DNA of 64,000 nucleotides, taken from NCBI RefSeq assembly GCF_921293095.1, contig NC_060254.1, forward strand, positions 109,826,917 to 109,890,916, written 5' to 3'. Under the pieces are notes generated by a model that was given only the letters and a program-made list of their open reading frames with translations, ran no database searches and was not told the origin of the DNA. Each line of letters begins with the position of its first letter. The stretch's first letter is position 1. Shown here in pieces: positions 59,731-64,000 of the stretch. This DNA is from Ischnura elegans. Taxonomy: Eukaryota > Arthropoda > Insecta > Odonata > Coenagrionidae. Position numbers and translations under genes: made by a program.

Positions 59731-60020
59731 GAGGAGTTTATTTTTATCAGGGGATCTCCTCAGATAGGTATGACCACCACATGTCACGGAGGTTAAGCTT
59801 TGCATCGGGATCAAACAAATGTTTACAGACACCAATGGTAGTCCACTCGAGGGCCAATATTACAGCCACCCTTGAAATAAGGATCAATGCACGACACTGC
59901 TTTATTTTTATTTTATTTTCAAACCACCGGATACAGCTCTTATTGGCCATTTTACACCGGGGTATTCCACAAATGTAACAATTAAACGTACACAAACAAC
60001 CATGCCCTGGACCGGGGAAA

Positions 60021-60096
60021 CCGACCCAGGCGGGACTCGAACCCATGACCTCTTGTTTGACAGGCAAGGACGTTACCCCACCGCCACCAAGGCCGG
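60021..60096 (-). tRNA. tRNA-Asp-derived SINE head or pseudogene
   Basis: Minus strand: GGTGGCGGTGGGGTAACG as D-arm/A box, loop CTGTCAA giving a GTC (Asp) anticodon flanked by CTTG/CAAG, and B box GGTTCGAGTCC. The acceptor stem pairs poorly, so a SINE or pseudogene is likelier than a functional tRNA. Confidence 0.5.
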
Positions 60097-60181
60097 TAAA
60101 TTCGGCCTTTATATCCATGATTTCAATAGCAATTTTTAAGGAAGAGTTTTGAGAAATGATCAAGTGTGAAAGATACATTTT

Positions 60182-62235
60182 TGATGAGTTGCCTTTGTTA
60201 TTGTAATAGTAACCGTTGAAACAAGTACCAATATCCTATAATCATAATTTAGGCTGAATTTAATGCTGTTCAAGAAGGTTCATTTGCAAACGTGACATCC
60301 TTGATCACAAAATTTAATACAAGGCTCATACATATCAAGCTCTCGAATTAGTGGAGTGGCAAAGAAGGCTTTCAGTGGTCAAAAGAAAGAGCTGTAGATT
60401 TACTGTAAAATGCTATTATAGTCAGGAAAGGGATTTCAGGAAGAATACAGTTAAGTTATAACGTACGACTTGGGATTTTAGGGGAAAGGCAATAGGTTAC
60501 AGGTCAGGAAAAGTCAAAACAATAGGAAAACAGGATAATAAGGATGGTATAGGGAGAAAGTTAAGGACAGGATCATCAAGCTTTGCACATTTAGCAGTAA
60601 CCTATGCTTCTGAACACACAATGCCACAGAACAGCAAGTTTATGGCCACAGCACTGAGGTCAAAGCCAGACTCTTGGTGCTAAGAAACTGGCCGGTTTTT
60701 TTTTTGTTAACAGATCAGTAATTGCAAACTACACTTTTACAGAGACTCCCTTAAGAGCAAAAATTATACTTAATGGTTTATACCACTTTGGCAGTGGAAA
60801 CACTAAACACCTTTTCCTTAAAAATTTTGCTTGTAAAAGGAAGCTCCTATGGGTTTAGCACATCAGAGCGCACAACGCCCAATGGCATGATTCACACATG
60901 GCACCACATCAATTGACGTCTCCTCCCCTTCAGCAACATGCGAACATTCCCTGCTTTCACTCCTCCACTCATTCAGCTAGCCCAAGAGCATGCCTTTGAC
61001 TTTCAATGGGAATCCTTTCTCCACAGTGAGGAATCTGTTTTGTGACAGATCTCAGCGGGAATCTCTACCAGTTTCAGATTCGCGAAATAAAATAAGAATC
61101 ATATTTTTCAAGAGTTCAAAAATCATGTCCAACATTGAGTGTTTTTATTGCTCAGGGTACCCACGGACCAGGCACAGGGCGGGCGAACTGTTGACAGCAT
61201 GCGACACCCGCCGTTTGGCAAGTGTGCGCTTGAACTAACGCTATGGTTTTGTAAGATAGTTTTGATTAATAAAAGTTATTGCGTAAAAAATTATTTCATA
61301 ACTTGTATAATTTCACTCAGTTGGTATCTTTAATAATAAATAGGAAATATGAAATATGTGTGCTTCCTGTCTCACCCATTGACCAATCATGGATAGGCCA
61401 ATGAAATTTCGTCTCCTCATTTCGAAAGTTTTGATCGTTATGAAAACATCTACTTACTATGGACCGGTTAGATCTTGTGTTCTCGCGATGTACGGTTTTA
61501 GGCGTTGTTTGTATGTAGTTGTTGATTCTATTTTAGTTTAATTCTCTCCACATCAAGTTCTTAAGCCTCCATGTGGTGTGTGAAGTGGTTGACAACATTA
61601 TATTTTCGAAAAAGTAGTCACGTATATTCAGCCCATTAACGCTTGTATGGTGATCTTGATTTTGCTTACGAATTTGTGTGTTTCAACAATCAATAATCTC
61701 ATATTCAGTGCAGTGAAGTGGCCACTGGTAAGGGAATTTTCTTTGTGGTGTTCTTATCCCGTAATTTGTGATGACACTGAGGAATGATAGTTCGCTGTGT
61801 GTGTGGGTGCGAGGACTTATGCGTGCACAAGTGAGGCATGGAGAGATGCTAGTCAGGCTTTCGCCATCCTGTGTTTAGTGTTTATTAATTTACTAATTCA
61901 AATCATTGTACTTGGCAGCTGAGTGACTTTTTTATGTGAACTTTTATAAAATAAATTGGCATTTGCTTTGTACATTTTGTGATTTTATTTCAATGATATC
62001 CCGCATAGTATCCCTACAGCATGCAACACGCAAAGCAAGAATAAAAGTGGAATGGGGACTGGAGGGGAGGGAAAGCGGTAGGGGAGGGTGCCAGTTTATG
62101 GAAAACCTCCGCCGAATGCGCTGCAGTCGCCCCAGCTGTTGTCCGCTACGCTATCTATACTTTTTAACATTGAATGTCATATCTATGAGGGTACCTGGCA
62201 CTACTTCGAGGATCCTGGTTTGAACCCATGTCAAC
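60182..62235. other. Intergenic; possible promoter/5' exon near 61.5-61.7 kb
   Basis: No coding exon recognised. A repeat-free stretch ends in a good splice donor (CCACTG/GTAAGG at about 61728), which could close a 5'UTR exon of a plus-strand transcript leaving the window. Evidence is thin. Confidence 0.25.
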
Positions 62236-62537
62236 AGGTGCACAGCTAGGAATTAAGGCTGGGGGGGGGGGTTTTAGGAGCAACTAATACGGGGGGGTAT
62301 AGAATACGGGAGGTGCGTGTGCCCTACCCCAGAAATTAAAAAAAAAAAAAAATGGTTCAAAATGGTGAGTTTTACAGCTTTCTGAGGGATATTTTATTGA
62401 TCCTTAAACTATTCTATAAGTAATATTTACCCATTTAAGTAAAATGGATTAAATTTTAAAATTTCTCTGAGTTTGGGGGGGAATGGGGGTAGGGGGTTTA
62501 TCCCTCAAAACACCCCCCCCCTCGCTGCGCCACTGCA
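62236..62537. mobile_element. Small G-rich-ended element
   Basis: Left part with gctggggggggggttt, right end cacccccccccctcgctgcgccactgc, the complement of the GTGGCGCAGCGAGGGGG end used by related elements here. The left terminus is decayed. Confidence 0.5.
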
Positions 62538-63142
62538 TGTCATGGCGGCAAATTATTTTCTTTCAATGACATTTTACCACTACCAGATGACTGCATTAAG
62601 GGTATAATACTGGCAATGATTTTCTTTCACATGAGATGGAAAAAATAAATCTCGCAGTTTAATTGTTTAATTATCCCCTAAGCAAACTTAAGATTATCAA
62701 GCAATTGTAGTGAAAATATACTTAGTGATACAGTCATTCAGGTACTAATCAGTTCAGAAATACTAGACTTGGACCGATGCCACTTTTTCCGATACCTCGA
62801 TACCGGCGGTGGATACCGATAGTATTATTTGCCGATACCTTACTTATTTCTGAATAATTACTTACCTATTTCTGGTATACAAAATCATGAGGAAAGAGGA
62901 TGGAGAATCGACTCACTAGTACTGACATTGAAAAATGTATCAGACTTTTGAGCTGTTTTTAAGAACACACTTAAAAACATATCTTCCTCTTATGATACAT
63001 TAATATTAATTATGTAAGTGCGAATTCATAAAATAATATCAACTGACATAAAAATGACACATTTTCAAATACATATAAGTTCTTAGCACGTAAATTGCTG
63101 ATAGGATATTGAATAAAACACAGAAATTAAAATAAAAAACAT
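62538..63142. other. Intergenic, downstream of the coiled-coil gene
   Basis: AT-rich; contains CCGATACC-type short repeats near 62785-62840. Nothing else recognised. Confidence 0.4.
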
Positions 63143-63147
63143 TTATT
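63142..63147 (-). terminator. Poly(A) signal overlapping the stop codon
   Basis: Minus strand reads CAATAAATG: the AATAAA hexamer contains the TAA stop (63145-63143). No other AATAAA was seen close downstream, so the 3'UTR may be very short. Confidence 0.5.
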
Positions 63148-63740
63148 GTTTGTTAAAGCTTTGAGAAATACTTTTGATAGCATCAACTGCCTGCCCTAAT
63201 AATTCTAGTTTTCTTTTATAATAATCCTCTTTCACTTGGACCACTCTTGCTTTAAGTTTCAATTGTTCCTCCTGAATTCTGAGAGATTCCCTAGCAGCCT
63301 CTTCAGTCCTTCCAAGTATTCCTCGCATTTGAAAAATTACCCTTCTGAATGGCTTAACTTTTCCTGCAACAGGTCAAATCATGGATATAAATACAGCAAT
63401 AATTCCTAATGTAATTCAAAGACGTCAATACAGGATTCCACACTGCAGAGGTAGATGAAAAGTAGATGTTGTACTCACTCCTTTTGCTAGGCTCATTTTG
63501 CCTAGTGTCAATTTTTGGATGACTGGATGAGGGAGGGGCGGATGTCTCTATCACAGGATGCTCATTTGAGGGGATCTCCTCACGATGCTCAGTATCGCAT
63601 GAAGACTGATACGAGAATGGGAACTCTGGGTGTACAGGGGAGATATATGTCTGTGATGAGGAAGTAGGGATAGGTGGGGCAGGCATACAGATGTCTGGGC
63701 CACTTTCATGTTTTCCTATGTCATCAAATGCCATATATTC
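63143..63740 (-). CDS. C-terminal two exons of a coiled-coil, probably nuclear protein
   Basis: Unrecognised. Exons 63740-63479 (acceptor tttttgcag, donor A/GTGAGT) and 63363-63143 (acceptor gttgcag) join in phase 1 across a 115-nt intron. The first encodes a Pro/Ser-rich disordered stretch (AFDDIGKHESGPDICMPAP, PPSSSHPKIDTRQNEPSKR). The join makes a basic patch SKRRKVKPFRR, a possible nuclear localisation signal, followed by a predicted coiled coil (EEAARESLRIQEEQLKLKAR ... EDYYKRKLELLGQAV). This disordered-basic-coiled-coil ending is common in Myb/SANT-like and MADF DNA-binding proteins, whose domain would lie upstream, outside the window. The stop codon TAA overlaps an AATAAA signal. Confidence 0.6.
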
Positions 63741-64000
63741 CTGCAAAAATAACAAATTGATTTATATTCACCTTAGTATTGACTCCATAGCCATGTATAA
63801 CCAATAGCAAATTTCAATAAATAAACAAGATATATTTTATGCATATAGGAAAAGTTTCACAGCATCCATTTTGATTTCGAGCTTTCACCCAATATTTGTT
63901 CTATTATAAAAACTCATCCCAAATCTTAAGCTTTCTTAATATTCAGATGGGAGGAAAACTTCAAATTTCATACCATAGATGACTATTTTTGATTCTCTTT
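63741..64000 (-). other. Intron of the coiled-coil gene, runs off the window
   Basis: Sequence upstream of the acceptor at 63741-63742 with no further exon recognised before the window edge. Confidence 0.5.

Larger units (their letters stand above)
57892..59752. mobile_element. Inverted-repeat-flanked minisatellite carrier (1.86 kb)
   Basis: 20-bp ends CCCTGACAAAAATAAACTCC and, read from the right, CCCTGATAAAAATAAACTCC (one mismatch). The interior starts with a 91-bp minisatellite and ends with a second, related tandem array, both built from tacccttcc / ggaagggta words. Non-coding. A small G-rich MITE (58661-58935) and a tRNA-like sequence lie inside. Confidence 0.65.

Noticed and set aside
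60021-60096. Functional tRNA-Asp gene
   Set aside because: Good A/B boxes and a GTC anticodon, but acceptor and anticodon stems pair poorly.
1-64000. CRISPR arrays, bacterial operons or rRNA genes
   Set aside because: No spaced identical repeats of CRISPR type, no Shine-Dalgarno-led gene strings and no rRNA motifs. The window is eukaryotic.

Overview
This window reads as animal nuclear DNA, most probably an insect or other arthropod. It is AT-rich, has spliced genes with GT-AG introns, no operons, and a dense load of decayed transposons typical of arthropods (Penelope-like, RTE-like and CR1/Jockey-like retroelements, mariner, pogo/Tigger, piggyBac-type and P/THAP-like DNA transposons, tRNA-derived SINE heads). 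Species cannot be named from sequence alone.

Host genes are few. (1) 7197-8680, minus: the 5' end of a CLASP/MAST/Orbit microtubule-plus-end gene, with its first coding exon and a probable promoter. The rest of the gene presumably lies left of the window. (2) 38034-41672, plus: a complete seven-exon hydroxylysine kinase gene (HYKK/AGPHD1), 388 aa. (3) 51127-51903, minus: four phase-compatible exons of an unidentified helical protein, including a 29-nt microexon. (4) 53466-53669, minus: the single coding exon of a 66-aa one-pass membrane protein. (5) 63143-63740, minus: the last two exons of a coiled-coil protein that continues beyond the right edge. A candidate 5'UTR exon (28.1-28.3 kb) and a weaker one (61.5-61.7 kb) may mark promoters of plus-strand transcripts.

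Layout: 1-9.9 kb holds the CLASP start, a SINE head and a 241-bp MITE. 9.9-15.1 kb is LINE wreckage with MITEs, a 54-bp perfect palindrome and a 202-bp hairpin insertion. 17.8-18.3 kb is a Penelope-like remnant. 20.6-26.7 kb is a four-level nest of transposons (THAP/P-like element > second P-like element > foldback MITE > RTE-like LINE), each level with its own target-site duplication. 26.8-36.9 kb holds small G-rich elements, a mariner, mariner and LINE fragments, a foldback MITE and a piggyBac-type MITE. 38.0-41.7 kb is HYKK, with a 579-bp MITE in intron 5 and a Penelope-type hairpin in intron 3. 43.0-50.7 kb holds a Penelope-like remnant, two related Tigger elements (one internally deleted) and a hAT-like MITE. 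51.1-53.7 kb holds the two minus-strand genes. 55-60 kb holds a third copy of the HYKK-intron MITE, a Penelope fragment and an inverted-repeat-flanked element filled with a 91-bp minisatellite. 62-64 kb holds a G-rich element and the coiled-coil gene.

The most interesting observations are the nest of P/THAP-like elements that make 7-bp (not 8-bp) duplications, together with a 63-bp micro-element of the same style, and a recurring hammerhead-ribozyme-like fold at the ends of Penelope-type copies whose stem II covaries between loci.
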